NCBI GenBank assembly: GCA_035605975.1
Contig: DATNGG010000070.1
Span: forward strand, 34,486-98,485
DNA from: CAIKMD01 sp035605975
GTDB taxonomy: Bacteria; Pseudomonadota; Alphaproteobacteria; ATCC43930; CGMCC-115725
Direction: 5' to 3'
Length of the DNA: 64,000 nucleotides
Shown: positions 34,057 through 42,487 of the stretch, piece after piece
Position numbering within the stretch: position 1 is the first letter of the stretch
How the letters are laid out: every line of letters begins with the position of its first letter
The notes under the pieces: model-generated
Told to the model about the DNA's origin: nothing
The model's database searches: none
The model's input: the letters and a program-made list of their open reading frames with translations, nothing else
Position numbers and translations under genes: made by a program

Positions 34057-36567
34057 ATGACGCCGATCCTCTACGCTCTTCTGGCCCTTGCCATTGTCTT
34101 GACGATGGTCAGCCTTCTGGTCCCGCTCGCCGAGCGGCTACGCCTGCCGCACACCGTGCTGCTCGCCGTCACGGGTCTCGCCCTCGGCCTCTTGGGCGAC
34201 TGGATCGTGATCCGGCGCGATATGGGGGGCGTGCTGTGGGACACGTTCAAAGGCCTGGCGGAGATGAGGCTGGGCACCGACCTCTTCCTGCCCCTGTTCC
34301 TGCCGCCGCTTCTCTTTACCGCAGGCCTCACGATCGAGGTACGCCGTCTGATCGACGAGATGTCGGCCGTGCTGCTGCTCGCGATCGTCGCGGTACTGGT
34401 CTGCATCGCAGGGGTGGCGGGCGTCCTGCATCTCGCGACGGGCTACGACATCCTCGTCTGCCTGCTGGTGGGCGTGATCGTCTCGACCACCGATCCGGCG
34501 GCGGTGATCGGCATTTTCCGCGACGTCGGTGCTCCCAAGCGGCTGTCGATCCTGGCCGAAGGTGAGTCGCTCTTGAACGATGCAGTTGCGATCGCATCCT
34601 TCGGTTTCGTGATGCAGCTTTTGATCGCCCGCGCCTCGCCCGAGATTGGCCACGCCGCGTCAGCGGATGCATCGGGGCTGGTGGTGCATATCCTGCGCGA
34701 CTTCTTCGGCGGCGTCCTATTCGGCTTCGTATTGGCGCGCGCGGCGATGCTCGTCCTGCCGCGACTCGGGGACTCGGACGCGGCGATCGCCTCGGTCACG
34801 GTCAGCCTCGCCTATCTCAGCTATGTCGTCGCCGATCGCTATCTCGAGATTTCGGGCGTGGTCTCGGTCGTTGTCGCCGCCCTGACGGTGGCGGCCTACG
34901 GGCCGACGCACCTGCACCCGCGACAGTGGACGGCGCTCAAGCAGCTCTGGCATCAGCTCGACTTCTGGAGCAACTGCCTGATTTTCGTCCTCGCCTCCAT
35001 GGTGGCGGCACAGTTCCTGCCGCAGATCAGCTGGCTGCATATATGGGGACTGCTGGCGGTCGTCGTCGGGGCGACGCTGGCGCGCGCACTCGTCGTGTTT
35101 GGGATGTTGCCCCTCCTGGAATTGGCGCGCCTCGTCGAACCCGTCGATCAGAGGTACAAGACGATCCTCGTCTGGGGCGGTCTGCGCGGCGCCGTGACGA
35201 TCGTGCTCGCCATGGTCGTTGCCGGCGACACGCGCTTGCCCGCCGAGATCCGCGACTTCACCGCGGAGCTCGCGACGCTGTTCGTCCTGTTCACCTTGCT
35301 TGTGAATGCCACCACCCTCGGCGTGGGCATGCGCGCCTTGGGTTTGAACAAGCTCAGCACGGTCGAGGCGGCGTTGCGCGACCGGGTGCTCGCTTTGTCG
35401 CGGATCAACGTCCAGCGGCAGCTGCGCCGGATCATGCGCGAGCATAACGAGCGGGTGGTCGGTTTCGATGTCGGTCCCAATTCGGCAGGCAATGCCGAGG
35501 GCGAAATCCCACCCGACGATCTTCCGCTCGATCTCCCCGAACGTCTGTCGATCGGCTTGCTGACGCTGTGCGCACAGGAAAAGGAACTCTATCTCGATCT
35601 GTTCGAGGAGCAGACCTTGTCGCAGCACATGGTGGCGCTGCTGACGGCGCGCGCTGACCGGTTGATCGATGCGGTCCGGGATCGCGGGGTGGACGGTTAT
35701 CAGGAGGTCGTTGAGAGCTTCACGCAACCTGATCTCCAATTCCGGGTGGCGCTGTGGTTTCACCGGCAATTCGGGCTCGGCTGGCTGTTGACCGAGCGGC
35801 TGGCCGACCGCTTCGAGATCCTGATGGTGTCGCAAGACGTGGTGGCCGAGCTGGCGGCGTTCAACCTGAGTTCGATCGCAGATTTGCTGGGCAGCGATGC
35901 CGAAAAAAAGCTGGGAACGATGATCAAGGACCGGCAGGAGCTGGTCAGCCGGGCGCTGCGTGCATTGTCGCTGCAGTATTCGGGCTATGCCGAGGCGATC
36001 CGGGAGCGGCAGCTCAAACGGGCGGCGATCCGCTTCGAGGCGGCCGAATATGCGCGATGGCTGCGTGAGTCGATCATCAGCGGCGAGGTCTATGCCGACC
36101 TACGCCGTCAGTTGAACGCGCGCCGCAAGGCCGTCGGCCATCGTCCGCCGCTCCATCTTGGCCTCGAACTCGCCGCCATGATCGGTCGGGTCCCGCTCTT
36201 CGCCTCGCTCGATGCGGCGGCGGTGCGCGAGGTCGGTCGTCGGCTCCGCGCCCGGCTCGCCGTTCCGGGCGAGAAGGTCGTGGCGGTGGGCGGCCGGCCC
36301 GACGCGATGTATTTCATCGCCGCGGGCGAGGTCGCGGTCCATATCGGCGAAATGACGGTTGCGCTCAAGGAAGGAGACTTTTTCGGCGAGATGGGCCTGC
36401 TCGGATCGCGGCCGCGCAACGCCGATGTGATCGCGGTGGGCTACTGCCATCTGCTGGTGCTCTCGCGCAAGGATTTCAACCAATTCCTGGAGCGGCGACC
36501 CGGCGTACGAGCCGAGATCGAGGCGGTGGCAGCGCGCCGCGTCGTGGATACGCCGGCGACCTCGTAG
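34057..36567 (+). CDS. Na+/H+ antiporter (CPA1/NhaP) fused to a cyclic-nucleotide-binding domain
   Basis: An 836-residue fusion. Residues 1-410 form the CPA1 antiporter with about twelve helices and the ion-site motifs VSTTDPAAVIGIFRD and GESLLNDAVAIASFG. Then comes a long helical cytoplasmic region (about 415-700). The last 110 residues are a CNB domain with IAAGEVAVHIGEM and the phosphate-binding-cassette-like DFFGEMGLLGSRPRNADV. The architecture recalls sperm- and plant-type exchangers gated by cyclic nucleotides, so transport may be controlled by cAMP or cGMP (inference). ATG at 34057 is preferred over a TTG six codons upstream; the ribosome-binding site is weak. The 200 bases upstream show no recognisable feature. 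Confidence 0.92.
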   Translation: MTPILYALLALAIVLTMVSLLVPLAERLRLPHTVLLAVTGLALGLLGDWIVIRRDMGGVLWDTFKGLAEMRLGTDLFLPLFLPPLLFTAGLTIEVRRLIDEMSAVLLLAIVAVLVCIAGVAGVLHLATGYDILVCLLVGVIVSTTDPAAVIGIFRDVGAPKRLSILAEGESLLNDAVAIASFGFVMQLLIARASPEIGHAASADASGLVVHILRDFFGGVLFGFVLARAAMLVLPRLGDSDAAIASVTVSLAYLSYVVADRYLEISGVVSVVVAALTVAAYGPTHLHPRQWTALKQLWHQLDFWSNCLIFVLASMVAAQFLPQISWLHIWGLLAVVVGATLARALVVFGMLPLLELARLVEPVDQRYKTILVWGGLRGAVTIVLAMVVAGDTRLPAEIRDFTAELATLFVLFTLLVNATTLGVGMRALGLNKLSTVEAALRDRVLALSRINVQRQLRRIMREHNERVVGFDVGPNSAGNAEGEIPPDDLPLDLPERLSIGLLTLCAQEKELYLDLFEEQTLSQHMVALLTARADRLIDAVRDRGVDGYQEVVESFTQPDLQFRVALWFHRQFGLGWLLTERLADRFEILMVSQDVVAELAAFNLSSIADLLGSDAEKKLGTMIKDRQELVSRALRALSLQYSGYAEAIRERQLKRAAIRFEAAEYARWLRESIISGEVYADLRRQLNARRKAVGHRPPLHLGLELAAMIGRVPLFASLDAAAVREVGRRLRARLAVPGEKVVAVGGRPDAMYFIAAGEVAVHIGEMTVALKEGDFFGEMGLLGSRPRNADVIAVGYCHLLVLSRKDFNQFLERRPGVRAEIEAVAARRVVDTPATS

Positions 36568-36600
36568 CCGGTCGCTCCCGAAGGGCTGTCGAGGACTTTC

Positions 36601-36623
36601 GCCGCGGTCGAGAACGCCGCGGC
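36601..36623. terminator. Hairpin between converging antiporter and MFS genes
   Basis: GCCGCGG (36601-36607) and CCGCGGC (36617-36623) can form a 7-bp stem with a 9-base loop in the 57-base gap between two converging genes. There is no T-run, so the call is tentative. Confidence 0.4.
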
Positions 36624-36624
36624 C

Positions 36625-37845
36625 TCAGCGCAAGGCGAGGCGCAGGCGCGACAACAGCAGCAGCTGCCACAGGCAGAGCGCCGCCAGCGCGTCGAGCGCC
36701 GCGGAAAAATTGCCGGTCACATCGTAGAGCGTGCCGATCGTCAACGGGCCCAGCACGCCGCCAATCTCGCCCGCGGTGAAATAAAGCCCGGCCGCCGCGC
36801 CCATGCGCGCGGAATCGACCTCGCGCAGCTCCATCAGCACGAGCACGACGATGATCGACAAGGAGCCGCGCGCTAGGCCCTGGCACAGCAGCCCCGCGAC
36901 GAGCGCGCCGCTCGTCCCCCAATTGATGAGCAGCGGCGCCGCCATCTGCGCCGCGAAGAGGCCGGCGAGGATGGTCATGCGCCGCGACGGAATCGCGAGC
37001 CGGGGGAAGAGTAACGCGCCGCCGATCCCGATCACCACCGGCACGCTCGCCCAAAGCCCAGCGCTCGCGATGTCCATGCCGCCGAAACGCAGAATCTCGG
37101 GCAGCCAATTGGTCAGCGCGTGGCCGAAGAAGAAGGTGCCGAGCGCGAGATAGAGCACGGTGCGGAGCGCGGGCGAGCGCAGCAGTTCGAGAAAGACATG
37201 CCGTTGCCGCTGCGCCGGGGCGCCCCTCTGGCGCCGCTCCTGCATGCGGCTGGCGCTGTGATTGCTGACGAGGGTCCAGCCGAGCGCCGCCGCCAAGGCG
37301 ACGAAGCCGGCAAAGATCAGCACCTTGCGCCAATCGCCGCCGGCAAGCTCGAGGCCGATGCTCGATGAGAGCAGCAGGGCACAAATCGTGCCGAGCGCCT
37401 GCCCAACATTGTAGATGCCCATGGCAAGGCCGCGCTCGCGGCCCTCGAACCATTCGCTGATGACCTTGGGGGCACCGACCGAGACGAGCGGCCCGCCGAT
37501 ACCGAAGACGCCGACCGCCAGCAGGAGGCTCAGATAGTCGCTCGCGAGGCCGCGCAAAATGCCCGACAGCGCGACGACGAGCGCGCCCAAGGCAAGGCCG
37601 CGCCGTGGCCCGAGCCGGTCGAGCAGCGCGCCGCACGGAATGGCGGCGCCGATATAGACGAACTGCCAGGCGCCGAGAACGCTGCCCATCTGGGTGTGGC
37701 TGAGGCCGAGGTCGCGGGTGATCTGCGAGACCAGCGGCGCGATCGCCGCGGCCGTCGCGCCGAAGCAGAAATAGACCATCCACACGCCGGCGAGCATCGC
37801 CCAGCGATGGGGATGGAGGGCGGCATCGGAGGAAGCGAGGCTCAT
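36625..37845 (-). CDS. MFS transporter
   Basis: A 406-residue major facilitator with twelve predicted helices. The loop after helix 2 reads LLDRLGPRRGLALGALV, the conserved MFS motif, and helix 1 has WMVYFCFGATAAAIAPLVS. The pattern resembles the CynX/NimT and organic-acid carrier groups, but the substrate cannot be read. It starts 58 bases from the dihydroxyphthalate-decarboxylase-like gene on the same strand and may be the uptake system for that pathway (inference). Confidence 0.92.
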   Translation of the reverse strand: MSLASSDAALHPHRWAMLAGVWMVYFCFGATAAAIAPLVSQITRDLGLSHTQMGSVLGAWQFVYIGAAIPCGALLDRLGPRRGLALGALVVALSGILRGLASDYLSLLLAVGVFGIGGPLVSVGAPKVISEWFEGRERGLAMGIYNVGQALGTICALLLSSSIGLELAGGDWRKVLIFAGFVALAAALGWTLVSNHSASRMQERRQRGAPAQRQRHVFLELLRSPALRTVLYLALGTFFFGHALTNWLPEILRFGGMDIASAGLWASVPVVIGIGGALLFPRLAIPSRRMTILAGLFAAQMAAPLLINWGTSGALVAGLLCQGLARGSLSIIVVLVLMELREVDSARMGAAAGLYFTAGEIGGVLGPLTIGTLYDVTGNFSAALDALAALCLWQLLLLSRLRLALR

Positions 37846-37887
37846 CCGCGGCGGAGCGCGTTGCGCCTCGCCTTTCGCGTCAAGCCA

Positions 37888-38784
37888 TCACGCCCTGAGC
37901 GCGCGGGTCGTGTCGTCGAACAGCTCGTCGACCGTGAAGCGTCGCGGAATGAGCTTTTGCCGCACGGAATAATCGATGATGATCTCGAGCGAGGGGCGCA
38001 CGGCCTCGAAGCCGAAGCGGATCGCCGCCGCCTGATCGCCTTGCGTCCCTGCGCGCTTTTGACTCTCGACCAGCAGCTTGAACACCTCTTTCGCGATGTC
38101 GGGACGCGATTGCACGATCGGCTGGCGGATCACCGCCATGTGGTTAATCGGAATCCCGCCATGGCTTGCGGCCCATTTCCGCGCCACGCCCTCGGCGTCG
38201 GGGATCAAGGGCTTGAGGCGTGGATCGGGGAAGGTATCGCCGACGATTGCCGCATCGAGCTCGCCATCGATAAGCATCTGCACCAAGTTCTTGCCCTCGG
38301 GGGCGCGCGTAACGATGGCCGGGTCTTGATATTCGGCGAGATGCGGGTCCTCGAAGGTGATCCACTTCACGCGATCGACATCGACGCCGTAATCATCGGC
38401 GAGAATGCCGCGCACCCAGGCGCCGGTCGTCTGAGTGTAGGCGCGGACGCCGACGCGCTTGCCGACGAGGTCGCGCGGGCCGAGCGTTCCGCGCTCGCCA
38501 TTATAGGCGATGGTGTGATGCTGGCCGCGCGAGACCACCACGGCCGGCATCAGCACATAAGGCTTGCCGTAAGCCTTGGCCTGGAGATAGGTGACGATCG
38601 CCAATTCGCTCACATCGTAGCGCTGGTCGCGCACCACCGATTTGAAAAATTGGTTGGCGACCTTGACCTCGGCGAAATCGAGCGACACCGCGGACGAGCG
38701 GATCTCGCCTTTCTTCATCGCCTGCGTGTTCGGATAGGTTCCGAACATCGCTTTGAGCGTCATCGGGCGATCCTCAACCGTCAT
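37888..38784 (-). CDS. 4,5-dihydroxyphthalate decarboxylase-like / solute-binding-fold protein
   Basis: A 298-residue protein with the periplasmic-binding-protein fold but no signal peptide, so it is probably cytosolic. It matches the family that includes 4,5-dihydroxyphthalate decarboxylase: RYDVSELAIVTYLQAKAYGK near 55, LVGKRVGVRAYTQTTGAWVR near 106, ILADDYGVDVDRVKW, and a late LVQMLIDGELDAAI. GGGGAGGAAGGG precedes the ATG at 38784; an ATG seven codons later is also possible. The next gene on the strand is an FAH-family enzyme, so a decarboxylation step in an aromatic pathway fits the context. Confidence 0.75.
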   Translation of the reverse strand: MTVEDRPMTLKAMFGTYPNTQAMKKGEIRSSAVSLDFAEVKVANQFFKSVVRDQRYDVSELAIVTYLQAKAYGKPYVLMPAVVVSRGQHHTIAYNGERGTLGPRDLVGKRVGVRAYTQTTGAWVRGILADDYGVDVDRVKWITFEDPHLAEYQDPAIVTRAPEGKNLVQMLIDGELDAAIVGDTFPDPRLKPLIPDAEGVARKWAASHGGIPINHMAVIRQPIVQSRPDIAKEVFKLLVESQKRAGTQGDQAAAIRFGFEAVRPSLEIIIDYSVRQKLIPRRFTVDELFDDTTRALRA

Positions 38785-38818
38785 CCCTTCCTCCCCTCTC
38801 CTCGGCCCCCGGCGACGC

Positions 38819-39763
38819 TCAGCCGGCCTTGGCCGGCATGTATTTGCCGCTCAGCTGCGGCGCGAGGGTCGATTCATGACCCTTTTCCTGGCGCTCGAGC
38901 CGGGTCTCGCGCGTCCAGGTGCGCTTCAGATCGTCGCGCACCTTGATGCGCAGCCGGCCGAGCCCGCCCTCGACCTCGAGCTCCACCAGATCGCCGTCCT
39001 GGAACGCGTTAAGCCCGCGATGATTGGTGCCCGTCGCCAGAATATCGCCCGGCTCGAGCGTGTGGATCGCGCTGACGAACTCGACGCAGCGCGGGATTTT
39101 GTGCGCCATGTCGCTGGTGTTGAAATTCTGCTTCAGCACGCCGTTGACCCAGAGCCGGATCTGCAGCTTGTGCGGATCGGCGATCTCGTCGGCGGTGACG
39201 ATATAGGGACCGATCGGCGCGAAGGTCTCGCGCGACTTCATCTGATAAAAGCTGTTCTGCGCCGGCGGCAGGCCGCGCGCCGAGCCGTCGATGAAATTGA
39301 CATAGCCGAAGATGTGGCTCATCGCGTCGGCGGCCTTGACATTGGAAGCGCGCTTGCCGATCACAAGCGCGAGCTCGGCCTCGCCTTCAAAGACGGTCGC
39401 CGGCACATCGGGCAGGATCATGGTGTCGCCATCGCCGATCACGCTATGGGGCGATTTAAGGAACGCGTTGATCGGCGCCGGCTCCTTGCGCGTGCCGTCT
39501 TCCATGTAATTGACCGCCATGCAGTCGATATTGACGGGCTTGGGCAGCGGCGCGCGGAACTTGATGCTCGAGAGCGGAGCGCCCTTGCCGCGCTGCGCCT
39601 CCTCTTCGAGCCGCCGGCGATAATCGGAAAAGCGCTCGATCAAGCCACTCATGAGATTGTGCGGCCCGGTATGCGGGATATCGCGCACGGCGGCGGACAC
39701 ATCGACCACCGTATCGCCCTTGATCACGCCGAGCTTGTAATCGTCGAAATAGCCGAGCTTCAT
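38819..39763 (-). CDS. Fumarylacetoacetate hydrolase (FAH)-family enzyme
   Basis: A 314-residue FAH-family protein; members hydrolyse C-C bonds or hydrate and decarboxylate oxo-acids from aromatic ring cleavage. The metal site is visible in FEGEAELALVIGK and in the downstream Asp of NFIDGSARGLPP, and the C-terminal LEPGDILATGTNHR is typical. The start at 39763 follows GAGGAGG. It precedes the dihydroxyphthalate-decarboxylase-like gene by 34 bases, so the two, with the MFS carrier, likely form a small catabolic operon. Confidence 0.93.
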   Translation of the reverse strand: MKLGYFDDYKLGVIKGDTVVDVSAAVRDIPHTGPHNLMSGLIERFSDYRRRLEEEAQRGKGAPLSSIKFRAPLPKPVNIDCMAVNYMEDGTRKEPAPINAFLKSPHSVIGDGDTMILPDVPATVFEGEAELALVIGKRASNVKAADAMSHIFGYVNFIDGSARGLPPAQNSFYQMKSRETFAPIGPYIVTADEIADPHKLQIRLWVNGVLKQNFNTSDMAHKIPRCVEFVSAIHTLEPGDILATGTNHRGLNAFQDGDLVELEVEGGLGRLRIKVRDDLKRTWTRETRLERQEKGHESTLAPQLSGKYMPAKAG

Positions 39764-39881
39764 CGCTGCCTCCTCGATCCCCTTGTTTATCGCCCCGGCT
39801 TTGTCTCGGGGCGCAATCCCGACGGCAGGCAAAATAGCCCGACCCGGGCTCGCAAGCTAGGGCGCGTGGATGCGCGGCGTT

Positions 39882-40196
39882 TCAGCGCGCGGCGAGGCTT
39901 TTCAGATAGGCAACGATATCGTCGATCTGGGGCCGGGCGAGATCGAAATTGGGCATCGGCGGATGCGGCGCATTAAGAAAGGTCCGGGCGTCGATCTGGT
40001 CGGGCGCGCCGCGGCGCGCGATCTCGCGCAATGGGGGGGCCGAATCCCGCGCGGCCGAGTTGGGCTCGACGAGATGACAATTGGCGCACCAGGTTTGCGC
40101 CAGAGCCTCGCCGCGTGCCGCGTCTCCGGCCGCCCAGGCGATGCCAGGGAGAGCGGCCGCCGCGATCAACGCAAAAAGCGCTCGAATAACGCTCAT
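39882..40196 (-). CDS. Periplasmic c-type cytochrome
   Basis: A 104-residue exported class I cytochrome c. The signal peptide (MSVIRALFALIAAAALPGIA) ends before AAGDAARG; haem attaches at CANCH (37-41), and the Met ligand is probably in PPMPNFDL. The start at 40196 follows GAGAGGAG; a GTG at 40214 overlaps the BON gene stop (GTGA) and would add six residues. It is the second gene of the BON operon and so shares its FNR-type site. A role as a soluble electron carrier is inferred. Confidence 0.92.
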   Translation of the reverse strand: MSVIRALFALIAAAALPGIAWAAGDAARGEALAQTWCANCHLVEPNSAARDSAPPLREIARRGAPDQIDARTFLNAPHPPMPNFDLARPQIDDIVAYLKSLAAR

Positions 40197-40210
40197 TCGA
40201 GGAACTCCTC

Positions 40211-40867
40211 TCACGAGCCGGCGATCAGGATACGATCATCGACGGCGGTGACGCCTGGCACTGACCAGGCGGCGCGCTCGGCGGCTTCGCGCTCGGTCCA
40301 GCTCGCGACCTCGCCACTCAGCACAACTTTGCCGTTGACCACGTCGATCTTCAGGTGCTTTGCCTCGAGATCGGCGTTGCGCTCGAAGGCCGCGGTCAGG
40401 CGCGAGCGGACCTCCTCGGCGCGCACCTTGGGTCGGATCGCGATAAGGTTGATGACCCCTTTGACGCCGCCGAGCTTGCGCACGTCATATTCGGCCTCGG
40501 CACGCTGAAAGCCCCAATCGACTGTCCCGTTCAGCGTCACGATACCGTGTTCGACCTTGATCTCAATCGCACGCGACGGGACCGCGACATCCCATTCGAG
40601 CATTTTGACGGCTCGCTGCGCGATCTCGTCATCGGCCGTCTTCTTGTCCTCGGCGAGACGAACCTCGATCTCCTGCGCGACGCCGGTCACACCCCTGACG
40701 CGCCGCGCTGCGCGCTCGGCCGCGAATTTCTCCGCGAAGGATTCGACGTGGCCGGTCAAGGTCACAACGCTGCCGCGGACGCTGACGCCGATATGGGCGG
40801 CATTCACCGCGGGCTCGAATTCCAGCTCGTCGATGACGCGCTGCTGTAGCTTGAGTTCCTCGGACAT
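40211..40867 (-). CDS. Triple BON-domain stress protein (OsmY-like)
   Basis: A 218-residue protein made of three BON repeats (about 7-75, 80-145 and 150-216), each with the pattern V...G.VTL.G.V....E...AERA....GV..V. No signal peptide is seen from the start at 40867, which follows AAGGAG; an upstream extension of the open frame adds nothing signal-like. BON domains bind phospholipid and occur in osmotic-shock proteins. The gene is divergent from a universal stress protein, and a perfect FNR-type palindrome lies 54 bases upstream. A cytochrome c gene follows with overlapping stop/start. Confidence 0.9.
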   Translation of the reverse strand: MSEELKLQQRVIDELEFEPAVNAAHIGVSVRGSVVTLTGHVESFAEKFAAERAARRVRGVTGVAQEIEVRLAEDKKTADDEIAQRAVKMLEWDVAVPSRAIEIKVEHGIVTLNGTVDWGFQRAEAEYDVRKLGGVKGVINLIAIRPKVRAEEVRSRLTAAFERNADLEAKHLKIDVVNGKVVLSGEVASWTEREAAERAAWSVPGVTAVDDRILIAGS

Positions 40868-40921
40868 GGGCGTCTCCTTGACGGTCGCCCTGGAGTCTCT
40901 CCGCTTCGGTACCGGCCGGCA

Positions 40922-40935
40922 TTGATGTGGATCAA
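40922..40935. promoter_or_regulatory. Perfect FNR/Anr/FixK-type site upstream of the BON operon
   Basis: TTGATGTGGATCAA matches TTGAT-N4-ATCAA exactly and ends 54 bases from the BON protein start on the minus strand. It is the best of five such sites in the window. Confidence 0.7.
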
Positions 40936-41005
40936 GCCTCCGCGCAGAAAGAGGAGCCCGGGTCTCGAACCGCAGGCTTGCCACCACCCTTCGTCCAAAC
41001 GCATC

Positions 41006-41019
41006 TTGAGCCATATCAA
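41006..41019. promoter_or_regulatory. FNR/Anr/FixK-type site upstream of the universal stress protein gene
   Basis: TTGAGCCATATCAA, one mismatch from TTGAT-N4-ATCAA, lies 95 bases before the start at 41115. With the site at 40922 it gives each arm of this divergent pair its own palindrome. Confidence 0.6.
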
Positions 41020-41114
41020 GGTCATGGCCATTTCATCTCGATAGGGTTTCTCGATCGTCTTCCCAGCCCGCGTGACGAGGGGTGCATTCGGGCCCACAAC
41101 CGAAGGATCACGCC

Positions 41115-41966
41115 ATGCCGCTCAAGGATCTCCTCGTTTGCATCGACGAATCCGAGCCCGCCCGGGCGCGCCTCGATTTTGCCGTGGCGCTTGCGCGCAT
41201 CCACGCGGCGCGGCTGACCGGGCTTTTCGCCCTTGACCTCGTTCCGACGATCGAGGGCTTGATCCGCGGCTATGGCGGCCAGCACGAGTTCCTCGCCAAC
41301 TATGCCGCGCTGCGCGAGCGCGCGCGGGACGCCGCGGCGCGGCTCGAGGCCGAGTTCACCGACCGGCTGCGCCGCGAAGACCTCGCCGGGGAGTGGCGCT
41401 TCGTCGAGAGCCTTCCCGCCGAGACCGCGGCACTTCATGCGCGCTACGCCGATCTCGCCATCGTCGGACAGATCGACCCCGAGAAACCGAACCCCGTTAA
41501 CGCGGCGCGGCTGCCCGAGGAGGTGCTGTTCGCCTCGGGTCGCCCGGTGCTCATCGTGCCCTATGCCGGCCGCTTTGCCGGCGATTGCGAGCGGATCCTG
41601 GTTGGCTGGACCGCGACGCGCGAGGCCGCGCGCGCCCTCAACGACGCGCTGCCCTTGCTCGAGCGGGCAAAGAAGGTTGCCGTGCTGACGATCAATCCCG
41701 GGCGCGTCGCCGATGCCGAGCCGGGCATCCCGGCGGCCGATATCGCGCATCATTTGGCGCAGCACGGCGTTACGGCCGAAGCGGCGACCGTCGTCGTCGA
41801 CGAGATCGGCACCGGCGATGCTCTGCTCAACTACGCCTCCGATTTCGGCGCCGATCTGATCGTTATGGGCGGCTATGGACATTCGCGCACGCGCGAAGTC
41901 GTGCTGGGCGGGATGACCCGGCAACTCCTGCGCCAAATGACCGTGCCGGTGCTGATGTCGCATTAA
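41115..41966 (+). CDS. Tandem-domain universal stress protein
   Basis: A 283-residue cytosolic protein with two UspA domains (about 1-145 and 155-283). The second carries the ATP-binding motif GGYGHSRTREVVLGGMT; the first ends in ASGRPVLIVPYAG and lacks a clear copy. UspA proteins build up under starvation or oxygen limitation; the biochemical output is usually unknown. An FNR-type palindrome upstream fits the control reported for universal stress proteins in other proteobacteria. The DUF3775 gene follows after 74 bases. Confidence 0.94.
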   Translation: MPLKDLLVCIDESEPARARLDFAVALARIHAARLTGLFALDLVPTIEGLIRGYGGQHEFLANYAALRERARDAAARLEAEFTDRLRREDLAGEWRFVESLPAETAALHARYADLAIVGQIDPEKPNPVNAARLPEEVLFASGRPVLIVPYAGRFAGDCERILVGWTATREAARALNDALPLLERAKKVAVLTINPGRVADAEPGIPAADIAHHLAQHGVTAEAATVVVDEIGTGDALLNYASDFGADLIVMGGYGHSRTREVVLGGMTRQLLRQMTVPVLMSH

Positions 41967-42040
41967 GGAGCGCCCCGCGGCAGGCGCTGCGGAACGGATT
42001 TCCGGGTGGGCGTTATTTAAGGAACGACACGGAGGACCCC

Positions 42041-42475
42041 ATGCCGATCATCGAGGAACCCGAACCGGTCGAGCTCAACATCGACCCCGAGAAGGTCTGC
42101 TTCCTCGTTCTCAAAGCGCGGGAATTCGACGCCAAAGTCGAGCCGAACGAGCCCGATCCGGGCTCCAACCCCACCGATGACGACGAACGCGAAATTCTCG
42201 CGGATTATGCCGGCGACCCGACGCTCGAAGAGCTGCGCAGTGCGATCGACGCGCTCGATGACGACGAGATCATCGATGTGATCGCCCTCGTCTGGGTCGG
42301 CCGCGGCGACTTCACCCGCGACGAATGGGAAAATGCGCGGGCGCTTGCTGCCGACCGGCACCGGCGCGGCTCGGCGGATTATCTGTTGGGCATTCCGACC
42401 CTCGGCGACCTTCTCGAAGAAGGTTTGGCCGAGCTTGGCTATTCCTGTGTCGATTTTGAGGGCGACGGGTCCTGA
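42041..42475 (+). CDS. DUF3775 family protein
   Basis: A 144-residue, very acidic protein. Family features are LNIDPEKVCFLVLKAREFDA at residues 11-30, then LRSAIDALDDDEIIDVIALV and WVGRGDFTRDEWENA, ending in GIPTLGDLLEEGLAELGYSC. The function is unknown. GGAGGA precedes the ATG at 42041. It lies between the universal stress protein and the isoaspartyl methyltransferase (12 bases downstream), all in one direction, so co-expression with stress genes is likely. Confidence 0.87.
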   Translation: MPIIEEPEPVELNIDPEKVCFLVLKAREFDAKVEPNEPDPGSNPTDDDEREILADYAGDPTLEELRSAIDALDDDEIIDVIALVWVGRGDFTRDEWENARALAADRHRRGSADYLLGIPTLGDLLEEGLAELGYSCVDFEGDGS

Positions 42476-42487
42476 GGCGCGGGGCGG

